Shown here: positions 45,888 to 54,469 of the stretch, one piece after another
Layout: the number at the start of each line of letters is the position of its first letter
Numbering within the stretch: position 1 is the first letter of the stretch
From: Cryobacterium aureum
Lineage (GTDB): Bacteria; Actinomycetota; Actinomycetes; Actinomycetales; Microbacteriaceae
Assembly (NCBI RefSeq): GCF_002954245.1
Contig: NZ_PPTG01000009.1
Coordinates: 62,001 to 126,000, forward strand
Direction: 5' to 3'
DNA: 64,000 nt
Position numbers and translations under genes: made by a program
The notes under the pieces: model-generated
Databases searched by the model: none
What the model was told of the DNA's origin: nothing
Seen by the model: the letters and a program-made list of their open reading frames with translations, nothing else

Positions 45888-45969
45888 CCGGGCGGCCCGG
45901 CCCGACCCACATGCCGTGCCCCTGCGCGCCGTGCAGTGGTGCCGTCGCCGAATTCCGTAGAATCAAGGA

Positions 45970-47952
45970 GTGAGCGTTCCCTCGACCGACCCGATGATCG
46001 GCCGTCTTATTGACGGCCGGTATCAAGTGCGCTCGCGCATTGCGCGCGGGGGCATGGCCACGGTTTACCTCGCCACCGATCTGCGCCTCGAGCGCCGGGT
46101 AGCGATCAAGATCATGCACGGGCATCTCGCCGACGACAGCGCCTTCAAGATTCGGTTCATCCAGGAGGCGCGCTCGGCCGCCCGACTCGCTCATCCCAAC
46201 GTCGTGAATGTCTTCGACCAGGGTCAGGACGCCGACATGGCCTACCTCGTCATGGAATATCTTCCCGGCATCACCCTGCGCGACCTGCTCAAGGATTACG
46301 GCCGGCTCACCCCGGAGCAGACCCTCGATATTCTCGAAGCCGTGTTGAGCGGGCTCGCCGCCGCGCACAAGGCCGGCATTGTACACCGCGACGTCAAACC
46401 CGAGAACGTACTGCTTGCCGACGACGGCCGCATCAAGATCAGCGACTTCGGACTGGCGCGCGCGGTCAACAACAACACCGCGACCGGCCAGGCCCTGCTC
46501 GGCACCATCGCCTACCTCTCCCCCGAACTCGTCACCCGCGGCATCGCCGACGCCCGCAGCGACATCTATGCACTCGGCATCATGACCTTCGAGATGCTCA
46601 CCGGCGAGCAGCCCTACGTCGGCGAAGCTCCGATGCAGATCGCCTACCAGCACGCTAACGACACCGTTCCGACGCCGAGCAGCAAGGTCGCCTCGGTTCC
46701 CCGCGAGCTCGATGAACTCGTGCTCTGGGCCACCGCTCGCGACCCGGAGGACCGTCCCCGTGACGCCCGGGTCATGCTCGACCAGCTGCACGATGTCAGC
46801 GCGCTCGTGCGCGGCGGCACCCAGGAATTGGCTCTGCAGTCGACCATGGTGCTGCCAGCCGGCCTGCGCACCGGCGCCAATACGGTGGCGGATGCCGAAA
46901 CCCAGGTTCTCGGCGCCAAGCTCGCTCCCACAAAACCTCCAGCCGCGACCCTGCTGGGCATTCACCCGGCCGGTACCGGCCCGGTCGGTCCGCCGGACAG
47001 CGGCGACCTGCTCGGTAAGAAGGCCGACAAGCGCAAGCGTCGCGGGTTCTGGCTGTTCGCCCTGGTGATTCTGCTCGCCGCCGCCCTCGGCGGAACCGGC
47101 TGGTATTTCGGCTCCGGCCCGGGGTCAGACGTGTCCGTGCCCGACTTCGCCTCGGCCTCTCCCGAGGCTGCGTCCGCGAAGCTGACCGAGCTCGGCCTCA
47201 AACCCGAGCGGGGCGGTGCCTTCAGCGCCACCATCGCCGAGGGGCTCGTCATCGGCACCGATCCGGATGCCGGCAGCCGCGTACCGCAGGACAGCACGGT
47301 CACGGTCATCGTCTCCCAGGGCTTGCAGCCCATCACCTTGCCCGCCTTGGCGGGTACGACACAAGCTGCGGCATCCGCTCTGATCACCGATTTGAACGCC
47401 GTCGTCGGCGGTGTTGACCCGATCTTCAACGGCGACGTGCCCGAGGGCACCGTGGTATCGGCGAGCAAGGAGTCCGACGGCGCTGATGTCTCGGCCGGCG
47501 GCAACTACTTCGAAGGACTGACCGTGAACCTGGTCGTTTCGCTCGGGACCATTCCGAACGTCGACGGCAAGACGTTTGCCGAGGCCACCGACATCCTGGT
47601 CGGCAAGAACCTGCTCGTGGTCTCCGGCGAGGAGACCTACAATGACACCGTGGCCGAAGGCGACGTAGTCACGTCGCAGGTACCCGAAGGAATCATTCGA
47701 GCGGGTGCCACGATTACCCTGGTGATTTCGAAGGGTCCGGAGCCGGTTACTGTGCCCAACGTTGTGGGGATGTCCTGGAGTGACGGCAAGGCTGCCCTGA
47801 TCGCCCTTGGCTTCGAGTTGAAGTACAACGTCGGAGCGGATGCACCGATCTACTCGTCGCTCATTCAAGTCGCATCGACGGATCCAGCGGCCGGCACGAC
47901 ATTGGCTAAGGGCAGCACGATATCGCTCAAGCCAACCAACCCGTTCGGGTAG
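45970..47952 (+). CDS. Transmembrane Ser/Thr protein kinase with four PASTA domains (PknB/PknL type)
   Basis: The 660-residue kinase has the ATP lysine Lys47 (AIK), catalytic HRD at 139-141 and DFG at 159-161, an Arg/Lys-rich juxtamembrane region, a membrane helix near 356-376 and four extracellular PASTA repeats to the C terminus (starts near DVSVPDF, PITLPAL, TIPNVDG and VTVPNVVG). PASTA domains sense muropeptides or lipid II. The neighbours (Rv2175c-like protein, aroG) match the PknL locus. GTG start with TAGAAT six bases upstream and AAGGA abutting the GTG, so probably leaderless. Confidence 0.95.
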   Translation: MSVPSTDPMIGRLIDGRYQVRSRIARGGMATVYLATDLRLERRVAIKIMHGHLADDSAFKIRFIQEARSAARLAHPNVVNVFDQGQDADMAYLVMEYLPGITLRDLLKDYGRLTPEQTLDILEAVLSGLAAAHKAGIVHRDVKPENVLLADDGRIKISDFGLARAVNNNTATGQALLGTIAYLSPELVTRGIADARSDIYALGIMTFEMLTGEQPYVGEAPMQIAYQHANDTVPTPSSKVASVPRELDELVLWATARDPEDRPRDARVMLDQLHDVSALVRGGTQELALQSTMVLPAGLRTGANTVADAETQVLGAKLAPTKPPAATLLGIHPAGTGPVGPPDSGDLLGKKADKRKRRGFWLFALVILLAAALGGTGWYFGSGPGSDVSVPDFASASPEAASAKLTELGLKPERGGAFSATIAEGLVIGTDPDAGSRVPQDSTVTVIVSQGLQPITLPALAGTTQAAASALITDLNAVVGGVDPIFNGDVPEGTVVSASKESDGADVSAGGNYFEGLTVNLVVSLGTIPNVDGKTFAEATDILVGKNLLVVSGEETYNDTVAEGDVVTSQVPEGIIRAGATITLVISKGPEPVTVPNVVGMSWSDGKAALIALGFELKYNVGADAPIYSSLIQVASTDPAAGTTLAKGSTISLKPTNPFG

Positions 47953-48250
47953 TCCGGCTCGTCCGCGACCACCCTATGAACCCGGGCCCGAACGAGAAAC
48001 TGGGCCCACGCTCCGGGCCCGGACCGCACAAGGGGATTGGCGCGTGGGCCTGATCGGCGTCTAGGGCCACCGCAGACACCCTTGCGTAGGCAGCGGGCCG
48101 GCGCCAGTGCGAAAAGCAGCCAGATACGCGACCACACGGCCCCGACCTGCCGCCGGGCTTCGTGTCGGGGGTGCGGACAATCGGGGTGCGAATGGTCGCG
48201 GGGCGGCATCCTATCGCCGCCTCGTGGGCCCTCCACCGACTCCAGGTGGC

Positions 48251-48339
48251 GCGGGAAGTGCGCCGCTACGCGCGAGGCGCAACTCCCGCGCACTGGCGCG
48301 GGTCGCGCGCGTCGCGTTGCGCTGGAGTTCTGGCCAGGC
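48251..48339 (+). repeat. Dispersed 89-nt intergenic repeat, copy 1
   Basis: This block aligns without gaps to the reverse complement of 60142-60230, with about 71 of 89 positions identical. The best conserved parts are GCGCCGCTRCGCGCGAGGCG near the start and TGGCCAGGC at the end. Like copy 2 it lies in a 3'-3' intergenic space. Confidence 0.8.
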
Positions 48340-48433
48340 CGCGACACCCGCGCACCGGCGCAGGTCCCGCGCAACACGACCGCAGCCATCATGAGAGCGG
48401 CGGAGGCGGGTTATTCGCGGGGTTGCGAGTTTT

Positions 48434-48488
48434 GCGGTGTTTCGGCGGTCTTGCGCACGCTTTTCGCACAAGACCACCGAAACACCGC
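48434..48488. repeat. Long intergenic hairpin
   Basis: Arms 48434-48455 and 48467-48488 pair at 20 of 22 positions around an 11-nt loop. No T run follows in either direction. It may terminate transcripts of both the kinase and aroG. Confidence 0.65.
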
Positions 48489-48527
48489 ACAACCCACGCC
48501 ATCCGCTCACCGGGCCCACCTTATAAA

Positions 48528-48557
48528 CCCGGGCCCAGTTTATAAACTGGGCCCGGG
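48528..48557. terminator. 30-bp perfect palindrome downstream of aroG
   Basis: The sequence is identical to its reverse complement over 30 bp, with GGGCCCAG and CTGGGCCC arms around a TTTATAAA centre. Read leftwards it follows the aroG stop by about 30 nt and a second 9-bp hairpin (48558-48577), and is followed by TTTATAAG. It is likely a terminator of aroG, although an operator or recombination site cannot be excluded. Confidence 0.6.
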
Positions 48558-48586
48558 GACGGGGCCCAGGCCCCGTCCAGAAAGGG

Positions 48587-49957
48587 CTAGCGGGCGGCCA
48601 GCTCCTCGGCCACCAGGAAGGCCAGCTCGAGGGACTGCATGTGGTTCAGGCGCGGGTCGCAGAGCGACTCGTAGCGGGTCGCCAGGGCTGCCTCGTCGAT
48701 GTGCTCCGAGCCGCCGAGGCACTCGGTGACGTCGTCACCGGTGAGCTCGACGTGGATTCCACCCGGGTGCGTGCCGACAGCGCGGTGCGCCTCGAAAAAA
48801 CCCTTGACCTCGTCGACGACGTCATCGAACCGACGCGTCTTGTAGCCGGTCGGCGTAGTGACCCCGTTGCCGTGCATCGGGTCGGTGACCCAGAGCGGTG
48901 TCGCCTCGCTTGCCTTGATGGCTTCAAGCAGCGGCGGCAGGGCGTCCCGGATCTTGCCGGCACCCATGCGGGTAATGAAGGTCAGGCGGCCGGGTTCGCG
49001 GTTCGGGTCGAGCTTGTCGACCAGACGCAGCATGTCGTCAGCCGAGGTGGTCGGGCCGAGCTTGACACCAATCGGATTGCGCACCCGCGACAGGAAGTCC
49101 ACGTGGGCGCCATCGAGGTCACGCGTGCGCTCCCCGATCCAGATGAAGTGGGCCGAGGTGTTGTACGGCGTTCCCGTGCGGGAGTCGATGCGGGTCATCG
49201 GGCGCTCGTAGTCCATCAGCAGGCCCTCGTGGCTGGTGTAGAACTCGGTGCGGCGCATCGCCTCGAAGTCGGCGCCGCAGGCGATCATGAACTTGATCGC
49301 ACGGTCGATCTCCTTGGCCACCTTCTCGTACTGCTGGTTGGCCGGGTTGGCGGCAAAGCCCTGATTCCAGCTATGCACCTGGCGCAGGTCGGCGAAGCCA
49401 CCCTGCGTGAACGCGCGAATCAGATTGAGGGTCGACGCCGACGTGTGGTACGCCTTGACCAACCGGTCCGGGTCGGCTTCGCGCGACTCGGAGGTGAACG
49501 GGTAACCGTTGACGATGTCGCCGCGGTACGCCGGCAGCGTCACGTCACCGCGGGTTTCGAAGTTGCTCGAGCGGGGCTTGGCGAACTGGCCGGCCATGCG
49601 CCCCATTTTGATCACCGGCATCGACGCACCGTAGGTGAGCACGACGGCCATCTGCAGCACGGTCTTGACCCGGTTGCGAATCTGATCGGCCGTGGCACCG
49701 CTGAACGTCTCGGCGCAGTCGCCGCCCTGCAGCAGAAAACCCGCTCCGCCGGCGGCCTGTGCCAGCCGGTCGCGCAGAATGTCGACCTCACCGGCAAAGA
49801 CCAGCGGCGGCTGGGTCGCCAGTTCAGCGGATGCCGCCGCCACCTTGGCCGCGTCGGGCCAGGTCGGCTGCTGCTTGATCGGCAGAGTACGCCAGTGGTC
49901 CAGACCCGTGATGACAGAGGCTTCTGCGGCAACAATGGGCTCGGTGGGGTCTACCAC
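48587..49957 (-). CDS. aroG: 3-deoxy-7-phosphoheptulonate synthase, class II
   Basis: This enzyme condenses phosphoenolpyruvate with erythrose-4-phosphate, the first step of aromatic amino acid synthesis. From GTG 49957 it is 456 residues with LDHWRTLPIKQQPTWPD, LQGGDCAETF, KPRSSNFETRGD and GTHPGGIHVELTGDDVTEC, the class II (plant/actinobacterial) pattern. AGGA lies about 10 nt upstream. The frame open to 50032 adds non-family sequence. Hairpins follow the stop. Confidence 0.97.
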   Translation of the reverse strand: MVDPTEPIVAAEASVITGLDHWRTLPIKQQPTWPDAAKVAAASAELATQPPLVFAGEVDILRDRLAQAAGGAGFLLQGGDCAETFSGATADQIRNRVKTVLQMAVVLTYGASMPVIKMGRMAGQFAKPRSSNFETRGDVTLPAYRGDIVNGYPFTSESREADPDRLVKAYHTSASTLNLIRAFTQGGFADLRQVHSWNQGFAANPANQQYEKVAKEIDRAIKFMIACGADFEAMRRTEFYTSHEGLLMDYERPMTRIDSRTGTPYNTSAHFIWIGERTRDLDGAHVDFLSRVRNPIGVKLGPTTSADDMLRLVDKLDPNREPGRLTFITRMGAGKIRDALPPLLEAIKASEATPLWVTDPMHGNGVTTPTGYKTRRFDDVVDEVKGFFEAHRAVGTHPGGIHVELTGDDVTECLGGSEHIDEAALATRYESLCDPRLNHMQSLELAFLVAEELAAR

Positions 49958-50056
49958 GGGATAGTTCCTGTTTTCTGTTCTGGACCGTTCAACGCGGACC
50001 GTCCGAAATGGATGAGGTGCCCCCGCGCGCAAAGCGCAGACAGCACTTCTTTCAGC

Positions 50057-50746
50057 CTAGCGCGAAAGGCTGGCCCGCTTTTCTTTGACCGAGGAGGCGT
50101 AGACGTCGACGTACTCCTGCGTGCTGAGTCGCTGCAGTTCGTACATGAGCTCGTCCGTGACACTGCGCAGCACGAACCGGTCGCCTTCCATGCCCTCAAA
50201 GCGGGTGAAGTCGAGCGGTGTGCCGATCACAATGCCGATCCGGCGCACCTGCGGAATCCTGGTGCCGGTCGGCATGGCTTTTTCGGTGTCGATCATGGCC
50301 ACCGGAATAACCGTCACGCCCGATTCCAGCACCATGCGGGCCACTCCGGTGCGACCGCGATACAGGCGAGCGTCCGGACTGCGAGTGCCCTCCGGATATA
50401 TGCCGAGGATGCGACCCTCACCGAGCACCCGCAGGCCGGTGTTGAGCGAATCCTCCGAGGCTTTACCGCCCGACCGGTCGATCGGAAGCTGTCCGGCGGC
50501 GGTGAGAAACTGCCGGGTCGCCCAGCCCTTCAGGCCCTTGCCGGTGAAATAGTCGCTCTTGGCCAGAAACGCCACACGGCGCGGAACCACGAGCGGCAGA
50601 AAAACCGAGTCGATGAACGACAGGTGATTGCTGGCCAAAATGACCGGGCCAGTCTTGGGAATGTTCTCCAGGCCGACGATCCACGGTCGAAACAGCGAGA
50701 GCAACAGCGGGCCGATGACGATGTTCTTCATGATCCAATAGAACAT
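50057..50746 (-). CDS. 1-acyl-glycerol-3-phosphate acyltransferase (PlsC family)
   Basis: The 229-residue enzyme has NHLSFID (HX4D) and YPEGTRSPD, the catalytic and substrate motifs of PlsC. It starts at ATG 50746 with AAGGAG eight bases upstream, so the longer frame to 50917 is not used. It corresponds in position to Rv2182c of M. tuberculosis and is the second such gene in the window. Confidence 0.93.
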   Translation of the reverse strand: MFYWIMKNIVIGPLLLSLFRPWIVGLENIPKTGPVILASNHLSFIDSVFLPLVVPRRVAFLAKSDYFTGKGLKGWATRQFLTAAGQLPIDRSGGKASEDSLNTGLRVLGEGRILGIYPEGTRSPDARLYRGRTGVARMVLESGVTVIPVAMIDTEKAMPTGTRIPQVRRIGIVIGTPLDFTRFEGMEGDRFVLRSVTDELMYELQRLSTQEYVDVYASSVKEKRASLSR

Positions 50747-50796
50747 TCGCACTCCTTTATCCAACTTCGAAAAGCTTAGTCCGCCTGCCGCAGCCA

Positions 50797-50835
50797 AAGC
50801 GGATGCCGCGGGCGGCTGTCTCGCGGCATCCGCTT
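50797..50835 (-). terminator. Hairpin built from inverted GGCATCCGCT words after the ROK kinase gene
   Basis: A perfect 14-bp stem, AAGCGGATGCCGCG at 50797-50810 with CGCGGCATCCGCTT at 50822-50835 and an 11-nt loop, lies 30 nt after the stop of the leftward ROK gene. No T run follows, so it would be an I-shaped terminator. Both arms are full copies of the dispersed word. Confidence 0.7.
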
Positions 50836-50864
50836 GCGCACATCGGTCGAGCACCTCCGAGCGA

Positions 50865-51809
50865 TCAGCGCACCGCGTGCAGCCGGGCCAGATCGGCTGC
50901 GCCGACCACGCCGGCATCGTTCACCAGCTGGGCGATGGCGAACTCCGCTTCCGGGTGGTAGCCGCGGGCCGGCAGGTAGTCGAGGTAGGCCGCGCGAATC
51001 GGATCGAGCAGCAGATCGCCGGCAGCGGCCACTCCCCCGCCGAACACGAATACCTGCGGGTCGAGCACGGCGCCGAGGCTCGCGCACGCCTGCCCGAGGG
51101 CGCCGCCGAGCTGGCGCAGGGCCGCGAGGGCGCCGCCGTCACCGTCCTGGATCAGGCGTCCAACCTCCTTGCCGGTCAATTTACCGCGCCGCTCCCGGGC
51201 GGCGGCCAGACCGAGACCGATGCCGCCGGCATCCGCGAAATCGTTGGCGATGCGCAGCAGCGCCCGACCGGAACCATACTGTTCGAGGCAGCCGTGGGCG
51301 CCACAGCCGCAGGGCAGCCCGTCCGGCACGACGCGCAGGTGGCCAAGCTCCGCGCCGGCACCGAATCCGCCGCGGAACAGAGCATTGCCCGTCACGATCG
51401 CTCCGCCGACTCCGGTGCCGACGGTCAGGGTGACCATGTCGGTGTACGGCCGACCGGCACCGAACCGAAACTCGGCCCAGCCGGCCGCGTTGGCATCGTT
51501 TTCGATAATGATGGGCAGGTCCAGCCGCGCCTCGAGCTTGTCGCGGAACGGCTCATTACGCCAGCTGATATTCGGCGCGTAGTACACGGTGGACTGCGCG
51601 GCGTCGATGAACCCGGCAGCGGCGACCCCCGCCGCGACGACGTCTTCGCCCTCGGACAGCGCCAGAATCATGGCGACGACGGTGTCTTCGATCTCCGTCG
51701 GGTTGCCCGGTGTGGTCGGCTGCCGATCAGAGCGGATGATGGCGCCCGTCTCGTCGACCAGCGCACCGGCGATTTTGGTGCCCCCGATATCGATACCTAT
51801 GGCGTGCAC
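50865..51809 (-). CDS. glk: ROK-family glucokinase
   Basis: The product phosphorylates glucose with ATP (or polyphosphate) in the cytoplasm. From GTG 51809 it is 314 residues with AIGIDIGGTKIAGALVD (phosphate 1), ENDANAAGWAEFRFG (catalytic Asp) and the zinc motif CGCGAHGCLEQYGSG of ROK proteins. AAAGG lies upstream. Other ROK sugar kinases cannot be ruled out. It lies between the acyltransferase and, divergently, the acyl-CoA ligase. Confidence 0.9.
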   Translation of the reverse strand: MHAIGIDIGGTKIAGALVDETGAIIRSDRQPTTPGNPTEIEDTVVAMILALSEGEDVVAAGVAAAGFIDAAQSTVYYAPNISWRNEPFRDKLEARLDLPIIIENDANAAGWAEFRFGAGRPYTDMVTLTVGTGVGGAIVTGNALFRGGFGAGAELGHLRVVPDGLPCGCGAHGCLEQYGSGRALLRIANDFADAGGIGLGLAAARERRGKLTGKEVGRLIQDGDGGALAALRQLGGALGQACASLGAVLDPQVFVFGGGVAAAGDLLLDPIRAAYLDYLPARGYHPEAEFAIAQLVNDAGVVGAADLARLHAVR

Positions 51810-51983
51810 GGGGCACCTTTCGTTCGGGTCGATCGGGATGTTGGCTCGCGGCACCGGGCGGCTGCCGATGACACCCTCTAGAGTGTAGTAAACCAGTTTG
51901 CCGCTGGACGAAACACCCGCTCAACGCAGAATTCTTAGGCGTTCGGGCAGTTGGCACGTTCAGCCGGTACCAAAGGAGTTGCC

Positions 51984-53816
51984 GTGAAACAGTTTGATAT
52001 GCCCGCCGTCGTTCCCGCCGATCCTGGCGCCAACATCACCGACCTGCTCATGGATCGCCTCGCCGCGACTCCCGAACTCGTACTGTTTTCGCTGCCGCGC
52101 GGCGGCCAGTGGCTGCCCGTGACGACTCGCGAGTTCCACACCCAGGTGGTGGCGCTGGCCAAGGGCTTCGTCGCCGCCGGCATCGAACCCGGCGACAAGA
52201 TCGGGCTCATCTGCAAGACCCGCTACGAGTGGACCCTGATCGACTTCGCCGTCTGGTTCGCCGGAGCAGTTCTAGTACCGGTCTATGAGACCAGCTCACC
52301 CAGCCAGGTGCAGTGGAACCTCAGCGACTCCGGCGCCATGTCGGTCATCGTCGAAACCGCCGACCATTTCGCGCGCTTCGACGAGGTGCATCCGGAACTG
52401 ACTTCCATTACCTCGGTCTGGCAGATCGACCTGGGCGACCTCGACAAGCTCGTGGCCGGGGGCGTCGACGTGACGGACGCTGAGATCGAACGTCGCCGCA
52501 ACCTCGCCGTCGGCGACGACATGGCCACCCTCATCTACACCTCCGGATCAACCGGCAAGCCCAAGGGCTGCGTGCTCACCCACGCGAACTTCCTCGAGAC
52601 CAGCCGCAATGCTGCGATCGCGCTCAAGGAAGTACTGGTTCACCCCGAGGGCGCCTCGACCCTGCTGTTCATCACCACCGCCCACGTCTTCGCCCGGTTC
52701 ATTTCAGTATTGTGCGTGCACGCTGGAGTGCGCGTCGGGCACCAGGCCGACACCAAAACGCTCCTGGCCGCGCTGGGCAGCTTTCAGCCGACCTTTCTAC
52801 TCGCAGTGCCGCGGGTCTTCGAAAAGGTCTACAACTCGGCCCAGCAGAAGGCCGTCGCCGGGGGCAAGGGCAAAATCTTCGATGCGGCCGCCAACGTCGC
52901 GGTCGAGCATTCCAAGCTGGTGCAGGCCGGAAACACGATTCCGCTCGGGCTGAAGATCAAGTTCGCACTCTTTGACAAGCTGGTTTACAGCAAACTGCGC
53001 GCCGCCATGGGCGGCAAGGTCGTCTGGGCGGTCTCCGGTTCCGCTCCGCTCGGCGCCCACCTCGGACACTTCTTCAAGAGCCTGGGCATCGTCATTCTGG
53101 AGGGCTACGGCCTCACCGAAACGACCGCCCCCGCCAATGTGGGTCTGGCCACGCGAGCCAAGATCGGGACCGTCGGCCCCCCACTGCCCGGCGTCTCGGT
53201 GCGGGTCATGGACGACGGCGAGATTGAGATCAAGGGCGTCAACATCTTCAAGGAGTACTGGAATAACCCACAGGCCACCGCAGACACGTTTGACGACGGC
53301 TGGCTGAAGACCGGCGACATCGGCGACTTCGATGCCGACGGCTACCTCACCATCACCGGACGTAAGAAGGAGATCATCGTCACGGCCGGCGGCAAGAACG
53401 TGGCTCCGGCCGCGCTCGAAGACCCCATTCGCGCGAATCCGCTGATCAGCCAGGTCGTCGTCGTCGGCGATCAGAAGCCGTTCATCGCCGCCCTCATCAC
53501 GCTTGACCCCGACATGTTGCCGGTCTGGCTCAACAATAACGACGAGGACGCCGGCATGACGCTCGCGCAGGCATCCGTCAATAAAGCCGTCCTCGCCGAA
53601 ATTCAGCGCGCGGTTGACCATGCCAACGAGGGGGTGTCGCGAGCGGAGTCGATTCGCAAATTCTCGGTGCTCGCTATTGAGTTCACCGAAGACAGCGGGC
53701 ATCTGACCCCGAAAATGAGCATCAAGCGCAATATCATCCTGCGGGACTTCGCCGGCGAGATTGAGGCGATGTATTCGAATGCGCCGGCGACTGAGGGTAT
53801 TTCGCTGCGCGATTAA
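51984..53816 (+). CDS. Long-chain fatty acid--CoA ligase (FadD15-like)
   Basis: The 610-residue AMP-forming ligase activates fatty acids to acyl-CoA. It has the P-loop YTSGSTGKPKGC, the EGYGLTETTAP motif, and the hinge/C-terminal GWLKTGDIGDFDADGYLTITGRKKE. GTG 51984 has AAAGGAG seven bases upstream. Its place near aroG and PlsC matches FadD15 (Rv2187) in mycobacteria. Confidence 0.95.
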   Translation: MKQFDMPAVVPADPGANITDLLMDRLAATPELVLFSLPRGGQWLPVTTREFHTQVVALAKGFVAAGIEPGDKIGLICKTRYEWTLIDFAVWFAGAVLVPVYETSSPSQVQWNLSDSGAMSVIVETADHFARFDEVHPELTSITSVWQIDLGDLDKLVAGGVDVTDAEIERRRNLAVGDDMATLIYTSGSTGKPKGCVLTHANFLETSRNAAIALKEVLVHPEGASTLLFITTAHVFARFISVLCVHAGVRVGHQADTKTLLAALGSFQPTFLLAVPRVFEKVYNSAQQKAVAGGKGKIFDAAANVAVEHSKLVQAGNTIPLGLKIKFALFDKLVYSKLRAAMGGKVVWAVSGSAPLGAHLGHFFKSLGIVILEGYGLTETTAPANVGLATRAKIGTVGPPLPGVSVRVMDDGEIEIKGVNIFKEYWNNPQATADTFDDGWLKTGDIGDFDADGYLTITGRKKEIIVTAGGKNVAPAALEDPIRANPLISQVVVVGDQKPFIAALITLDPDMLPVWLNNNDEDAGMTLAQASVNKAVLAEIQRAVDHANEGVSRAESIRKFSVLAIEFTEDSGHLTPKMSIKRNIILRDFAGEIEAMYSNAPATEGISLRD

Positions 53817-53924
53817 TTTGGGCTTCAGCCCGACTCACATTTATTGGGGGTCGGGCACTGTGGCGGTCGGGTCCGGGAAAAGCATTCCGCTCCCCGCGCA
53901 GACATTGGGGTCTTCTGGGAGCTT

Positions 53925-54416
53925 TCAGAACCAGGTGGATTCTCGGATTTCCTTCATCGCGGCCTTGCGGTTACCTGTGTCGAGGCGGTCGATGTAGAGA
54001 AAACCGTCGAGGTGATCGGTTTCGTGCTGCAGGGCTTGGGCCATGATGCCGGTGCCGGAGAGTTCGATGGGGTTGCCGTCGAGGTCGATGCCGGTGACGC
54101 GGGCGAACGGGTAGCGCTTGGTGGGGTACCAGAGGCCGGGGACGGAGAGGCAGCCCTCGTCGACCAGGTCGGGTTCGCCGGAGAGCTCGACAACGGTGGG
54201 GTTGAGGATATAACCGATCACACCGTCGACGTTGTAGCTAAACGCGCGCAGGTTGACGCCGATCTGCGAGGCAGCGACGCCGGCCCGCCCGGGCAGGCGC
54301 ACGCTGTCGACCAGGTCCTGCACGAGGCCGCGTACCCGGTCGTCGATCCCGGTGATGGGGTCGGAGACAGTCTTCAGTACCGGATCTCCGAAGAGACGAA
54401 TCTGGCGTTCGGGCAC
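53925..54416 (-). CDS. def: Peptide deformylase
   Basis: Def removes the formyl group from nascent proteins. The 163-residue sequence has the three motifs GVAASQIG (I), EGCLSVPG (II, metal Cys) and QHETDHLDG (III, HEXXH). GTG start with GGAG nine bases upstream. It is convergent with the acyl-CoA ligase; the 108-nt gap has only short hairpins. Confidence 0.97.
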   Translation of the reverse strand: MPERQIRLFGDPVLKTVSDPITGIDDRVRGLVQDLVDSVRLPGRAGVAASQIGVNLRAFSYNVDGVIGYILNPTVVELSGEPDLVDEGCLSVPGLWYPTKRYPFARVTGIDLDGNPIELSGTGIMAQALQHETDHLDGFLYIDRLDTGNRKAAMKEIRESTWF

Positions 54417-54469
54417 GGGGAGACTCCTCGGTATGGCGGGTGGTGTGAAAGTCGAACGAGCGCGCTGCG

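Larger units (their letters stand above)
47953..48586. other. 634-nt gap between convergent kinase and aroG genes, rich in repeats and palindromes
   Basis: No convincing gene is present; short frames here have no codon pattern or start signal worth calling. The gap holds a 39-nt direct repeat pair at 47970-48008 and 48517-48555 (about 30 matches), an 89-nt dispersed repeat at 48251-48339, a 22-bp hairpin at 48434-48488, a 30-bp perfect palindrome at 48528-48557 and a 9-bp hairpin at 48558-48577. These may serve as terminators for both convergent genes or be remnants of a small mobile element. Confidence 0.75.

Noticed and set aside
47865-48392. 175-codon minus-strand frame in the kinase-aroG gap
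   Set aside because: It overlaps the kinase 3' end and the dispersed repeat, is Arg/Pro/Ala-rich and has no recognisable motif.
48641-50779. 712-codon open frame on the plus strand
   Set aside because: Antisense to aroG and the acyltransferase; the translation has no recognisable domain.
53817-53924. Hairpins between the acyl-CoA ligase and def
   Set aside because: Only short stems (GGGC-TTCA-GCCC and a 7-bp pair) without a T run; too weak to call a terminator.
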